Notes: a model not told the origin generated them from the sequence alone. Shown: positions 35,081 to 44,361, counted from the stretch's first letter. The stretch: DNA of 64,000 nt from Oceanirhabdus sp942490885 (GCA_942490885.1 CALNYT010000002.1:4526001-4590000); one strand, 5' to 3'. Made by a program: numbers and translations.

Positions 35081-36880
35081 TTGAGTGAAGTAACTTTAAC
35101 AATAAACGGACGACAAATTACAGTAGACGAAGGTGCAACAATACTTGAGGCAGCAAATAAACTTAATATTCATATTCCAACTTTATGTTATTTTAAGCTT
35201 CATGATGAAAGAACTATCAATGATCCTGGTTCTTGTAGAGTATGTGTAGTTGAAGTAGAGGGTCGAAGAAATCTTGCACCCGCTTGTTCAACCCCTGTGG
35301 GTGAAGGCATGAGTATTAAAACCAATTCAATAAGAGCAATAAAAGCTAGAAGAGGTGTTGTAGAACTATTATTATCAGATCATCCCCATGAATGCTTACT
35401 TTGCGAAAAGAATTTAAACTGCGAACTTCAAAGCCTTGCAGCGGAGCTTGGTGTTAGATCTCTTCCTTATCAAGGGAAAAAAGCCACTTATGAAATAGAT
35501 AATTCAAGTTACTCTATTATTAGAGATATGGAGAAGTGTGTATACTGCAGACGTTGTGAAACTATGTGTAATGAAGTTCAACAGGTTGGTGTGCTGTCAG
35601 GGGTCTATAGAGGTTTCAACTCCGTTGTCGCACCTGCTTTTAATCTTCCAATGGCAGAAACAAACTGTACATTCTGCGGTCAATGTGTATCAGTATGCCC
35701 TACTGCTTCACTGACAGAAGTTCATTATATTCCTGATGTTTGGAATGCATTGAATGATAAAGGTAAATACGTAATAGTTCAAACCGCTCCAGCTGTCAGA
35801 GTAGCCTTAGGTGAGGAATTTGGTTTAGAACCTGGAACAATTGTAACTGGAAAAATGGTAGCTGCATTAAGAGCCATAGGTTTTGATAATGTATTTGATA
35901 CTGATTTTGCAGCTGACTTGACTATAATGGAAGAAGCTAACGAATTTGTTCACAGACTACAACATGGTGGAAAGCTTCCTATTTTAACAAGTTGTTGTCC
36001 TGGATGGATTCAGTTACTCGAGCATAGCTTTCCAGATATGTTAGATATACCATCATCATGCAAGTCACCTCATCAGATGTTTGGTGCTATAACAAAAACT
36101 TATTTTGCTGAAAAAATGAATATACCCCCTGAACAAATAGTTGTTGTCTCTGTTATGCCTTGTTTAGCTAAAAAATATGAAGCTCATCGTCCTGAAATGG
36201 AATATGAGGGAAATAGAGATGTTGATATAGTAATAAGTACAAGAGAGTTAGCTAAAATGATTAAAGAAGCTGGTATTGACTTTAATTCCCTTAAGGATGA
36301 AGATTTTGATAATCCACTAGGGGTATCTTCAGGTGCTGGTGATATTTTTGCTGCATCAGGTGGAGTTTTAGAAGCAGCTGTTCGTACAGCAGCTGAAATG
36401 ATAACTGGCAAGACTGGTGAACCAATTGAGTTTAAAGATGTTAGAGGATACGAAGGCATAAAAGAGGCTTCAATTGATGTTGCTGGAACAAATGTTAAGG
36501 TAGCTGTTACAAACGGACTAGGAAATGCTAGGAAAATTCTAAATGATATTAAAACAGGCAAAGCTGAATATCATATCATTGAGATAATGGCTTGTCCTGG
36601 TGGATGTATCGGTGGTGGCGGTCAACCATTTATCAAAGGTGATTCAGACATATTAAGAAAAAGAATAGAAGCAATCTATAGAGAAGATGCAGGAAAAGAA
36701 CTTAGAAAATCACACGATAATCCTTATGTAAAACAACTTTATGATGAATTCTTAGGAGAACCTTATGGAGCTAAAGCTCATGAAATGCTCCATACTCACT
36801 ATGCTCCCAAAAAAATGAATGTAAGTTATAAAGATCAAAATGATGTTAAGAAACCTAATACAGATAAAAACAACCCTTAA
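35081..36880 (+). CDS. hydA: [FeFe]-hydrogenase catalytic subunit
   Basis: 599 residues from TTG 35081 (GAGGTGA 5-6 bases upstream; a GTG inside that site is rejected). N-terminal [2Fe-2S] (C36, C52, C55, C69); His-ligated [4Fe-4S] H101-x3-C105-x2-C108-x5-C114; two [4Fe-4S] clusters (C153 on and C196 on); H-cluster motifs TSCCPGW 303-309, MPCLAKK 359-365 and MACPGGCIGGGGQP 503-516; C-terminal SSU-like part AHEMLHTHY. Catalytic, proton-relay Cys present. Makes H2 from NADH and reduced ferredoxin, or the reverse. Ends at element F. Confidence 0.96.
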   Translation: MSEVTLTINGRQITVDEGATILEAANKLNIHIPTLCYFKLHDERTINDPGSCRVCVVEVEGRRNLAPACSTPVGEGMSIKTNSIRAIKARRGVVELLLSDHPHECLLCEKNLNCELQSLAAELGVRSLPYQGKKATYEIDNSSYSIIRDMEKCVYCRRCETMCNEVQQVGVLSGVYRGFNSVVAPAFNLPMAETNCTFCGQCVSVCPTASLTEVHYIPDVWNALNDKGKYVIVQTAPAVRVALGEEFGLEPGTIVTGKMVAALRAIGFDNVFDTDFAADLTIMEEANEFVHRLQHGGKLPILTSCCPGWIQLLEHSFPDMLDIPSSCKSPHQMFGAITKTYFAEKMNIPPEQIVVVSVMPCLAKKYEAHRPEMEYEGNRDVDIVISTRELAKMIKEAGIDFNSLKDEDFDNPLGVSSGAGDIFAASGGVLEAAVRTAAEMITGKTGEPIEFKDVRGYEGIKEASIDVAGTNVKVAVTNGLGNARKILNDIKTGKAEYHIIEIMACPGGCIGGGGQPFIKGDSDILRKRIEAIYREDAGKELRKSHDNPYVKQLYDEFLGEPYGAKAHEMLHTHYAPKKMNVSYKDQNDVKKPNTDKNNP

Positions 36881-36898
36881 AAAAAACCTTTTAAAAGA

Positions 36899-37146
36899 AA
36901 TTGAAAATTGAGAATGGTGAATTGAGAATGTAGGATGGTTCTGACCTTAGTCAGAACCTACATCTTATTGGTAAATCATCAATGTGCTTCACTCATTTCA
37001 TTAGTAATGAAACATTATATTTCAAATACAATATTTTATCAGTTAATAAAATGAGTAAAACCTTATTGTCCTAAAGAACAATAAGTTGTAGTTTCTGCCA
37101 TAGAGCAGAAACATCCATCATTCTCAACTCTCAATTCTCAATTATT
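36899..37146. repeat. Nested-palindrome element, copy F (full length)
   Basis: Outer arms AATTGAGAATGGTGAATTGAG / CATTCTCAACTCTCAATT; left hairpin GGTTCTGAC / GTCAGAACC; right hairpin GTTTCTGC / GCAGAAAC; centre CACTCATTTCAT to AAAATGAGTAAAA with AATGAAAC and TTTTATC hairpins. Between the convergent ends of hydA and the phosphatase gene, 18-20 bases from each stop codon. Same central orientation as copy A. Confidence 0.9.
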
Positions 37147-37167
37147 ATTTATAAGCCAACTCTGTTG

Positions 37168-38331
37168 CTACAAATAATTAATCTTCACTTTTTTCCCCAA
37201 TCTCTCCATACTCTTTATTAACTTATCCACAATATTCAGTTTAATATTAAGTCCTTCTGGAAAATTAGGATTTTGGTGTGCAGGATTTATAGCTCTTCCA
37301 ACCCATAGAGTCAAGTGTGTACAATCATCTACAAGCATTTTACTCAGAATTTCTGCACCATTTGGCTGTTGTGAATTAATTTCACATATCTCACCTAATT
37401 CTAGTTTATCTATAATTTTCACTGTTCTATCTAGTGTCAAGACACCTTCTGTAACTAAATCTATGCCTTCAAGATATGCTATGGGTGGTAAATCCGCTGT
37501 AATACATGACATATCAACTTTAAGTTTCTTATGTAGAACCTTCTCTGTTATATTAGCAGCAGTTCCTCCACATACAATTTTCTTTCCTTGTCCCTCCATT
37601 AGATTCTTAACAATAAGCTCATCCTTATTATGATCCTCTGGTGGACCTGTGAATAACGCTACATATTCTGGCTTTCTTGCTTTTATTGATACAACAGTAG
37701 TATCATCTCCTGGCCTTCCTCCATATAAATCTAAGCAGGTTTGAGATAAACTATTACTTATGTTTTTAGCACACTTTTTATCCTGTGAAACCTTAGCCAA
37801 GAATTGATTAACCTCATCCCATTGCCACCCAAGATTCAGTACTTCCCCTATACCAGCATGAATAACCCCATCACTAATTGTTGTGAGTATATCACCTTCT
37901 TGCATTGTGAAATCACTAACTTTTATAATTTTACCATTTATATTTATTTTCTCTCTTTCAATAGCTACACTTCTACCATTTCGATGTAGAAAACATGGTG
38001 GATTATCATACTCTGCTAAATACACCCTCCCATTATTGTTCATTATCACTATTGTAAAAGTACTATATGCTACTCCTCTAACTGAACAAACAGGCAAAGT
38101 ATTTATAATTGTATCTACAGTCTCAAAAATATCTTCACCATTTTTTATCATTGTAGCTGCTATCTTTGTTGTTAGTGTGGACAATATATTCGCTTTCACT
38201 CCACTACCTAACCCATCTGCTAATACTACAATTGTTGTGTCCTCGTCTTTTATTACCTCTACTCTATCCCCACATAACTCCTCATTAACCTTATTAAGAC
38301 TATTACTTGCAACATCAATGAACAATTCCAT
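37168..38331 (-). CDS. SpoIIE/PP2C-type serine phosphatase paired with HydS
   Basis: 387 residues. N-terminal two thirds form a PP2C/SpoIIE phosphatase: VVLADGLGSGVKAN (metal-binding Asp-Gly), ISDGVIHAG, and GRPGDDTTVVSI near 215. The C-terminal 170 residues (GGTAANITEKVL onward) are of unknown role. Its start overlaps the hydS stop by one base (TAATG), so the two are translated together. In other anaerobes such phosphatases accompany group C sensory hydrogenases; it may turn a redox or H2 signal into protein dephosphorylation. The target is not local. Confidence 0.9.
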   Translation of the reverse strand: MELFIDVASNSLNKVNEELCGDRVEVIKDEDTTIVVLADGLGSGVKANILSTLTTKIAATMIKNGEDIFETVDTIINTLPVCSVRGVAYSTFTIVIMNNNGRVYLAEYDNPPCFLHRNGRSVAIEREKININGKIIKVSDFTMQEGDILTTISDGVIHAGIGEVLNLGWQWDEVNQFLAKVSQDKKCAKNISNSLSQTCLDLYGGRPGDDTTVVSIKARKPEYVALFTGPPEDHNKDELIVKNLMEGQGKKIVCGGTAANITEKVLHKKLKVDMSCITADLPPIAYLEGIDLVTEGVLTLDRTVKIIDKLELGEICEINSQQPNGAEILSKMLVDDCTHLTLWVGRAINPAHQNPNFPEGLNIKLNIVDKLIKSMERLGKKVKINYL

Positions 38332-40043
38332 TACTTCTCAGCTCCATTCTCACCAGCCACAACTCTTCTAAGTCTATTTAATATTATTTTTGTCTCTGCT
38401 GTTGTTTCTCCTAATAAGCCTGCAATTTCCTGAGCTACTCTCATCTGTTTCTCAATAACCTCCTGGGCAGCATCAAGTGTCTTTTTCTTCACATCATATA
38501 ATTCCTTCTTATTTTTCTTATCTTCTGTAATATTCATCATTACCCCAATTAAAACATTTTCTTTTTCTAGGTATGATATATTTTCTTTGAATACTACTCC
38601 ATATTGATGATTCTCAACAGTCTTTCCTTCAATATTCTCTTTTGTTTCAAGTACCTCTTTAAAATCACTATCATCCATCAGCGAATTTAGTGGTACCCCT
38701 CTATATTCATTTATCTTTGCCATAAAAGTTTTTTGAGCGATAGGATTCATCTCTAATATTTTCAGTTCATTATCAACTATTATTACTGAATTAACAGTGT
38801 TCTCAAATATTATATTACTAAGACTCTCTGCCTTACTCCTCATATAATGAAGGCACATATCCTTCTCTGCCATCCCTCTTATTATTGCAACTGCTTTCTC
38901 TTCACAAGTTGTGTATCCACAAACTCCACAATTCAATTTATCTTGCTCATTATTCTTTCCCATCTCTTTTAGAACTCTGTTTATATCTTCTATTGAAACC
39001 ACATCTTCATTTAGTGGTGATTCTGGATGGCTTTTCAAGTATTTTGGGGTCCCTAATGCCCTTTTAGTCTTTATTATATTTTTCTGATTTTCTTTAATAA
39101 AACTCTCAACTTTATCATTGCTCTCATAGAAATTTCTTTCTTTAAGCCCCATGCTAGGTCCACCTATGCAACTACCAATACATATATTAGCTTCCACAAA
39201 TGCATTCTTCAATTTCCCTTTAGAAAGACTATTGAATATATCTAAGTTCTTCTGGAATCCATCAACAACATATGACTTTATTCCTTTATTATCTAAAGTC
39301 TCTGATAGTCCCATGACTATCCCTCTATCTACTGGGAATTTTCTTCCCTCTGTGATTTCTCCACTTATGCTTTCATCTATTTCATATGTTTCCGCTGACT
39401 TCTCTTCAAACCATAGCTTCAATTCATCGAAAGTAATAACATAATCCACACTTTCTCTCCCATTCAATTGGTCTTTTTCAATCTTCTTGCCTACACATGG
39501 CCCTATAAAAACAACCTTTGCATCTGGGTTTTCCTCTTTTATCATTAATCCATGAACAACCATAGGTGATTCAAATGGCATAAGGTATTTTGTTAAATGA
39601 GGAAAATATATTCTAATTAGATAATTTACTGACGGACAACAACTTGTTATAAAAATCTTATCTTCACTTTCTTCAACATATTCTCTGTATTTTTGTATAA
39701 CAAATTGTGCTCCCTCTGCTGTTTCTCTCACTTCATGGAATCCTAACCCCTTAATTCTTGAGATTAATTCTGAAAAATTCATATCAAAATATGCAAGAGC
39801 TGATGGTGCTAATGAAACAATTACCTTCTTGCCGTGGCTTATACTCTCTTTGACTTTTCTTAAATCACTATCAATTTTTCTTGCTTCTTGAGGACATACT
39901 TCAAGACATTTACCACATGCTATACATCTCTCTTCAACAATCTCTGCTTGATTATCCTTAAATCTTATCCCCTTTATAGGACATTCTCTTAAACATTTAT
40001 AACAATTTTTACACCTTGCATCAGTAAAATTGATAAAGCTCAT
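38331..40043 (-). CDS. hydS: Sensory [FeFe]-hydrogenase with 4Fe-4S and PAS domains
   Basis: 570 residues from ATG 40043 (GAGGG at 7 bases; GTG two codons upstream rejected). Two N-terminal [4Fe-4S] sites (CKNCYKCLRECP and CIACGKCLEVCP); hydrogenase domain with TSCCPS near 133-138, GPCVGKK, and CIGSCIGGP; Fe-S module CGVCGYTTCEEKA near 375; PAS domain about 405-500; C-terminal helices. Group C architecture. It keeps both adjacent Cys of TSCC, including the one used for proton transfer in catalytic enzymes. Promoter has an extended -10 (TGGTATAAT) inside a perfect inverted repeat. Confidence 0.92.
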   Translation of the reverse strand: MSFINFTDARCKNCYKCLRECPIKGIRFKDNQAEIVEERCIACGKCLEVCPQEARKIDSDLRKVKESISHGKKVIVSLAPSALAYFDMNFSELISRIKGLGFHEVRETAEGAQFVIQKYREYVEESEDKIFITSCCPSVNYLIRIYFPHLTKYLMPFESPMVVHGLMIKEENPDAKVVFIGPCVGKKIEKDQLNGRESVDYVITFDELKLWFEEKSAETYEIDESISGEITEGRKFPVDRGIVMGLSETLDNKGIKSYVVDGFQKNLDIFNSLSKGKLKNAFVEANICIGSCIGGPSMGLKERNFYESNDKVESFIKENQKNIIKTKRALGTPKYLKSHPESPLNEDVVSIEDINRVLKEMGKNNEQDKLNCGVCGYTTCEEKAVAIIRGMAEKDMCLHYMRSKAESLSNIIFENTVNSVIIVDNELKILEMNPIAQKTFMAKINEYRGVPLNSLMDDSDFKEVLETKENIEGKTVENHQYGVVFKENISYLEKENVLIGVMMNITEDKKNKKELYDVKKKTLDAAQEVIEKQMRVAQEIAGLLGETTAETKIILNRLRRVVAGENGAEK

Positions 40044-40068
40044 AAACACACCCTCTATCCCTATAAAT

Positions 40069-40120
40069 TAATATACCTGTTGAGTTTGATAAAAAAATAT
40101 CAAACTCAACAGGTATATTA
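40069..40120. promoter_or_regulatory. Perfect 22-bp inverted repeat in the hydS promoter/leader
   Basis: Arms 40069-40090 and 40099-40120 are exact complements (core CCTGTTGAGTTTGAT / ATCAAACTCAACAGG), with an 8-base A-rich loop. The right arm ends in the hydS -10 box (TATAAT, minus strand, 40117-40122). It lies between divergent genes, so it terminates nothing obvious. Either a repressor site or a hairpin at the 5' end of the hydS mRNA. Confidence 0.8.
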
Positions 40121-40156
40121 TACCACATAATTACCAATATAAATTTTTTATTTTGT

Positions 40157-40170
40157 GTAACTCTCGTTAC
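40157..40170 (+). promoter_or_regulatory. CRP/FNR-type operator of hcp
   Basis: GTAAC-N4-GTTAC palindrome. Its centre (40163.5) lies 41.5 bases upstream of the start predicted from TATAAT at 40193-40198, exactly where class II CRP/FNR activators sit. No good -35 box is present. hcp genes are commonly controlled by the CRP/FNR-family regulator HcpR, the natural candidate. Confidence 0.6.
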
Positions 40171-40292
40171 CGATTTAAACTAAAATTAATCATATAATGT
40201 ATTCATAAGATGAACACAGACCAGAAACACACAAACTTAAAAAAGTAAAAAATCAAATATATCAATTATAAATTATACGGAGGGATTTTATT

Positions 40293-41999
40293 ATGAGTAT
40301 GTTTTGTTACCAATGTCAAGAAGCAGCTGGGTGCACTGGTTGTACTAAAGTAGGTGTGTGTGGTAAATCACCTGAAACTGCAAAGTTACAAGATTTGTTA
40401 ATTTATGTTACAAAAGGAATTAGCTTATTAAACAATAAGGCAAGAGAAAATAATATAGCAAATGCAAAGGCTGATAAATTTGTTGTTGATAGTTTATTTA
40501 CAACAATAACAAATGCTAACTTTGATGAAAATATTATCATTGAAAAAGTTAGAGAAGGTTTAAAATTAAGAGAAGAACTAAAAAGGGTTCTTGAAGCTGC
40601 TGGAATTGAAAGCTTCAATAAGACAACTTCTTTCTTTGATAAATTGAAAACTGTATTCACAGGTAAATCAGAAGAAATCAACATACATGATACTGCTGTT
40701 TGGAGTGCTCCAACACTAGAAGATTTACACTTAAAAGCTGGAACAGTTGGAATTTTAGCAACTGAAAACGAAGATGTTAGGTCTTTAAGAGAACTTATAA
40801 CTTACGGTCTGAAAGGTATGGCTGCATACTTACATCATGCAAATAACCTTGGACATGATAAAGCTGAAATCAATGCATTTATTCAAAAAGGACTAGCCGC
40901 TACACTTGATGATAGCTTATCTGCTGATGATTTAGTGGCATTAACACTTGAAACTGGTAAGTTCTCTGTTGATGTAATGGCACTTTTAGATGGAGCTAAT
41001 ACTTCAACTTACGGAAACCCTGAAATCACATCAGTTAACATCGGTGTAAGAAACAATCCAGCAATCTTGATTAGTGGACATGATCTGCATGATTTAGATC
41101 AATTATTAAAACAAGCAGAAGGTACAGGAGTTGACGTTTACACTCACTCAGAGATGTTGCCAGCTCACTACTACCCTGCTTTCAAGAAATACGATAACTT
41201 TGTAGGTAACTATGGTAATGCTTGGTGGAAACAGAAGGAGGAATTTGAGAAATTTAATGGGCCTATTTTAATGACTACAAACTGTCTTGTTCCACCAACT
41301 TCTTCTTACAAAAATAGAGTATACACTACTGGTGTAGTTGGATTCGAAGGGTTAAAGCATATTGATGCTGATGCAGAAGGAAATAAAGATTTCTCTGAAA
41401 TCATCGCCCATGCTAAGGAGTGTTCAGCTCCAAGTGAAATTGAGAAAGGATCAATTGTTGGTGGATTCGCTCATAATCAAGTTCTTGCTTTAGCTGATAA
41501 GGTTGTTGACGCTGTTAAAACTGGTGCAATAAAGAGATTCTTCGTAATGGCTGGTTGTGACGGAAGATCTAAGAGCAGAAACTACTACACAGATTTCGCC
41601 GCACAACTTCCAAAAGATACAGTTATCTTAACTGCTGGATGTGCTAAATATAAATATAACAAATTAGACTTAGGTGATATCGGTGGAATTCCAAGAGTTC
41701 TTGATGCTGGACAATGTAACGATAGTTACTCATTAGCAGTTATTGCTTTGAAATTAAAAGAGGTGTTCGAGCTTGAAGACATCAATGATCTTCCAATCTC
41801 ATTCAATATCGCTTGGTACGAGCAAAAAGCGGTAACAGTATTACTAGCATTATTACACTTAGGTGTTAAAAATATTCACCTCGGACCAACATTACCTGCA
41901 TTCCTTTCTCCAAACGTAGCTAATGTTTTAGTTGATACATTCGGAATCGCTGGAATAGGAACTGTTGAAGATGATATCAAGTTATTCATGGGAAACTAA
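40293..41999 (+). CDS. hcp: Hybrid-cluster protein (hydroxylamine/NO reductase)
   Basis: 568 residues. N-terminal cluster cysteines in CYQCQEAAGCTGCTKVGVCG, C-terminal hybrid-cluster ligands in HDLHDLDQL, TNCLVPP, VMAGCDGRSKSRNYY and TAGCAKYKYN. Reduces hydroxylamine in vitro and nitric oxide at low level in vivo; protects anaerobes from nitrosative and oxidative stress. GGAGGG site before ATG. Single gene ended by a bidirectional terminator. Regulation likely by the 40157-40170 site. Confidence 0.95.
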   Translation: MSMFCYQCQEAAGCTGCTKVGVCGKSPETAKLQDLLIYVTKGISLLNNKARENNIANAKADKFVVDSLFTTITNANFDENIIIEKVREGLKLREELKRVLEAAGIESFNKTTSFFDKLKTVFTGKSEEINIHDTAVWSAPTLEDLHLKAGTVGILATENEDVRSLRELITYGLKGMAAYLHHANNLGHDKAEINAFIQKGLAATLDDSLSADDLVALTLETGKFSVDVMALLDGANTSTYGNPEITSVNIGVRNNPAILISGHDLHDLDQLLKQAEGTGVDVYTHSEMLPAHYYPAFKKYDNFVGNYGNAWWKQKEEFEKFNGPILMTTNCLVPPTSSYKNRVYTTGVVGFEGLKHIDADAEGNKDFSEIIAHAKECSAPSEIEKGSIVGGFAHNQVLALADKVVDAVKTGAIKRFFVMAGCDGRSKSRNYYTDFAAQLPKDTVILTAGCAKYKYNKLDLGDIGGIPRVLDAGQCNDSYSLAVIALKLKEVFELEDINDLPISFNIAWYEQKAVTVLLALLHLGVKNIHLGPTLPAFLSPNVANVLVDTFGIAGIGTVEDDIKLFMGN

Positions 42000-42052
42000 T
42001 ATGTATCAGGATGTCTTGAACTTTTCCAACACCTGATATTCTAAAGAAAATA

Positions 42053-42097
42053 AAAAAGTTTAGAGATTTCTCCTTCCGAGATTTCTCTAAACTTTTT
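42053..42097. terminator. Bidirectional terminator, hcp and 42117 gene
   Basis: AAAAAGTTTAGAGA / TCTCTAAACTTTTT with an inner CTC / GAG pair, A-tract left and T-tract right. Confidence 0.9.
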
Positions 42098-42116
42098 AAT
42101 TTTACTTATGTGTACT

Positions 42117-42827
42117 TTAAGCTTGAATTTGTTTATTGTCAAAAACTATTTTCCCATCCATAATTGTTAATCTTTCTTTTTTATTATTGTTAGTGCAATC
42201 TACAATATACATACTCTTATTAATTTTTCTAACTTCAACATTTTTCATATCATATCCACTTTTAACACTTAACATTGTTGATATACCTTGTGCTACTAGA
42301 GCTTCATCACCCTCTTGATTAGCCACTATGATGCTCTCTAAGTATTCTTGTACTGGATCAACCTCTTGGTATTTCATAAAGTTCTCAACAAAACTTAATG
42401 ATAATGTATTATCTTCGTTATATTTCTTATCTATTACCTTTCCGTTAACTACTAAAAATAAATTCACAATATTGCTACTTTCTGTATCATCAAAGAAATT
42501 CACCAAATATACATTATTATTCATTTTGCCAACAGTCATCTGTCCTTCATCATAATTATACTGATCTGCTACAATCTTAATTGCCCTTTCTCTATTTACA
42601 ATAGTTAGTTCATCAAGAAGGCTTGTTCTCATATATTTTATATAATCATTATCTGCATTAATTTTATTAGAATTCAAATTAACAATCTTGCTCTCTATAT
42701 CATTAATGTAAAGGATTTTTTTAGTAACTTCATTATTATTTATACTAACCTTTTCATTAATTCCAACTCCGCCAACAATACTCATAACAATGCTTGCACT
42801 TACTGCTAAAGCTACTAATTTGTTCAT
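42117..42827 (-). CDS. Exported protein of unknown function
   Basis: 236 residues, signal peptide about 1-25 (LVALAVSASIVMSIVGGVG) without lipobox. Two PepSY/NTF2-like halves may be present: LFLVVNGKVIDKKYNEDNTLSLSFVENFM suggests a family of clostridial exported proteins, but I cannot name it. GAGGTGAGATC before ATG. Monocistronic. Confidence 0.7.
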   Translation of the reverse strand: MNKLVALAVSASIVMSIVGGVGINEKVSINNNEVTKKILYINDIESKIVNLNSNKINADNDYIKYMRTSLLDELTIVNRERAIKIVADQYNYDEGQMTVGKMNNNVYLVNFFDDTESSNIVNLFLVVNGKVIDKKYNEDNTLSLSFVENFMKYQEVDPVQEYLESIIVANQEGDEALVAQGISTMLSVKSGYDMKNVEVRKINKSMYIVDCTNNNKKERLTIMDGKIVFDNKQIQA

Positions 42828-43116
42828 GATCTCACCTCATAATTTCTATTTCATTATCTTAACTAGATTATATCAATTTAATGTTTTTAAAAGTTTACGA
42901 AATAATTACAACTTGTATTTATTTTTGTTAAATTGATGTTAATTTAAATAGGTTAAGTATTAATATTTAATTTTGTAATTATATTCTTGTTAAAGAAATC
43001 AACTTTCATATTTCATTATTTTTATAAACATATAAAATTATAACCTTTTTGTAACCAAATTAGTCGAATTAAGTATTATAATTATGTCGAAAATAAAAAT
43101 AAAGGGAGGATATAAA

Positions 43117-43365
43117 TTGAAGAAGATAATATTAGGAATTATTACTTTATTAATTACTGTAAGTGCTGTATCATTTTCATATATGATGTTAAAAAAGAAG
43201 GCCACTATAGTCGATGAAACAAAAATATTAACACAAAAATATGATATACTTAAAAATGAAAAAGATACTCTACAAAAACAAAGAACGGAAATCACAAATA
43301 GTTTAGATGAGATTGAAGAAAAAATTGATAATTTAAATAATAAGATTAATGATAAGACAGAATAA
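43117..43365 (+). CDS. Small membrane-anchored coiled-coil protein
   Basis: 82 residues from TTG 43117, which has GGGAGG 7 bases upstream; the ATG 11 codons earlier lies ahead of that site and is rejected. One transmembrane helix (3-24) then a heptad-like coil ILTQKYDILKNEKDTLQKQR onward. Shares topology with the N-terminus of the deacetylase encoded 24 bases downstream, with which it may pair. Confidence 0.72.
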   Translation: MKKIILGIITLLITVSAVSFSYMMLKKKATIVDETKILTQKYDILKNEKDTLQKQRTEITNSLDEIEEKIDNLNNKINDKTE

Positions 43366-43389
43366 ATTAGCATTTATAGGAGGCTTTTA

Positions 43390-44289
43390 ATGAGAAAAAG
43401 TAGTTATAATCGTAGAAAAAAACACAAAGCAAATTTTTTATCACTTTTTATATTTTTATTTTTTATTATAGGATCAATTGGATATGCAGCATATGCTCAA
43501 ACAACCATTTCCCAAGCAAAAAAAGAATATAACCTTTTAGTGGATAAAATAAATGAGGCAGAAAAAGATAATATTCAAATTACAAACAATATTAAAAACT
43601 TAGAAGATACAGTTAAAGATAAAAATAATGAATATGAAGTAATGCTATCAAAAGCAAAAATAGCTTATTTAACATTCGATGATGGTCCTTCTAGTAATAC
43701 ATTGCCAATATTGGATATTTTGGATAAATATAATATAAAGGCTACTTTCTTTGTAAATGGCCATGAAGGTTTAGAGCACCTTTATAAAGAAATTGCTAAT
43801 AGAGGTCATGTAATTGCAAATCATACATTTAGTCATGACTATGCTACTGTATATAGTTCCGTTGAAAATTTCAAAGAAGATGTTAATAAATTAAATAATT
43901 TCATTGAGTCCGTTACTGGCACTGCACCTGCAAAAATATTAAGATTCCCAGGTGGGTCAAATAATCAAGTAAGCTGGTCATATTCTGGTAAAGGGTTCAT
44001 GTCTGAGTTAGTTAAAGAGATGAGCAAAGAAGGATATACTTATTTTGACTGGAATATTGATTCAAAAGATGCAAATGCTTATAGACAAAAAAAAGATATT
44101 ATTATTAACTCTGTTTTGAGTGACACTAAATATGTTCAGAAAGCTAACGTATTAATGCATGACTTAGCACCAAAAACAACAACTGTTGAAGCACTTCCTG
44201 AAGTAATTGAAGGTCTTATTTCACAAGGTTTTATATTTGATCCTCTTACAGAAGATTCGTACAAGCCTCAATTCTTAAAAGTACAATAA
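43390..44289 (+). CDS. Membrane-anchored polysaccharide deacetylase
   Basis: 299 residues. Transmembrane helix 15-36, coiled coil about 40-88, then NodB domain: LTFDDGPS with Asp97-Asp98, metal-binding HTFSH (His145, His149), RFPGGS near 185, and HDLAPKTT near the end. Removes acetyl groups from peptidoglycan or a related glycan outside the membrane, commonly giving lysozyme resistance. AGGAGG site. Cotranscribed with the small coiled-coil gene. Confidence 0.9.
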   Translation: MRKSSYNRRKKHKANFLSLFIFLFFIIGSIGYAAYAQTTISQAKKEYNLLVDKINEAEKDNIQITNNIKNLEDTVKDKNNEYEVMLSKAKIAYLTFDDGPSSNTLPILDILDKYNIKATFFVNGHEGLEHLYKEIANRGHVIANHTFSHDYATVYSSVENFKEDVNKLNNFIESVTGTAPAKILRFPGGSNNQVSWSYSGKGFMSELVKEMSKEGYTYFDWNIDSKDANAYRQKKDIIINSVLSDTKYVQKANVLMHDLAPKTTTVEALPEVIEGLISQGFIFDPLTEDSYKPQFLKVQ

Positions 44290-44312
44290 TTCTGCTATTT
44301 TTATATATACAA

Positions 44313-44356
44313 ATAGTACAAGCCTCCCGTATCTGTACTTGTTGGGCTTGTACTAT
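44313..44356. terminator. Stem-loop between convergent deacetylase and fni genes
   Basis: 12-bp stem ATAGTACAAGCC / GGCTTGTACTAT with 20-base loop. No clear T-run, so it is a probable but imperfect terminator. Confidence 0.55.
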
Positions 44357-44361
44357 CCTCT

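Noticed and set aside
40069..40120. The hydS inverted repeat as an intrinsic terminator
   Set aside because: It lies between divergent genes with no gene to terminate on either strand, and no T-run follows either arm; the A/T run is in the loop.
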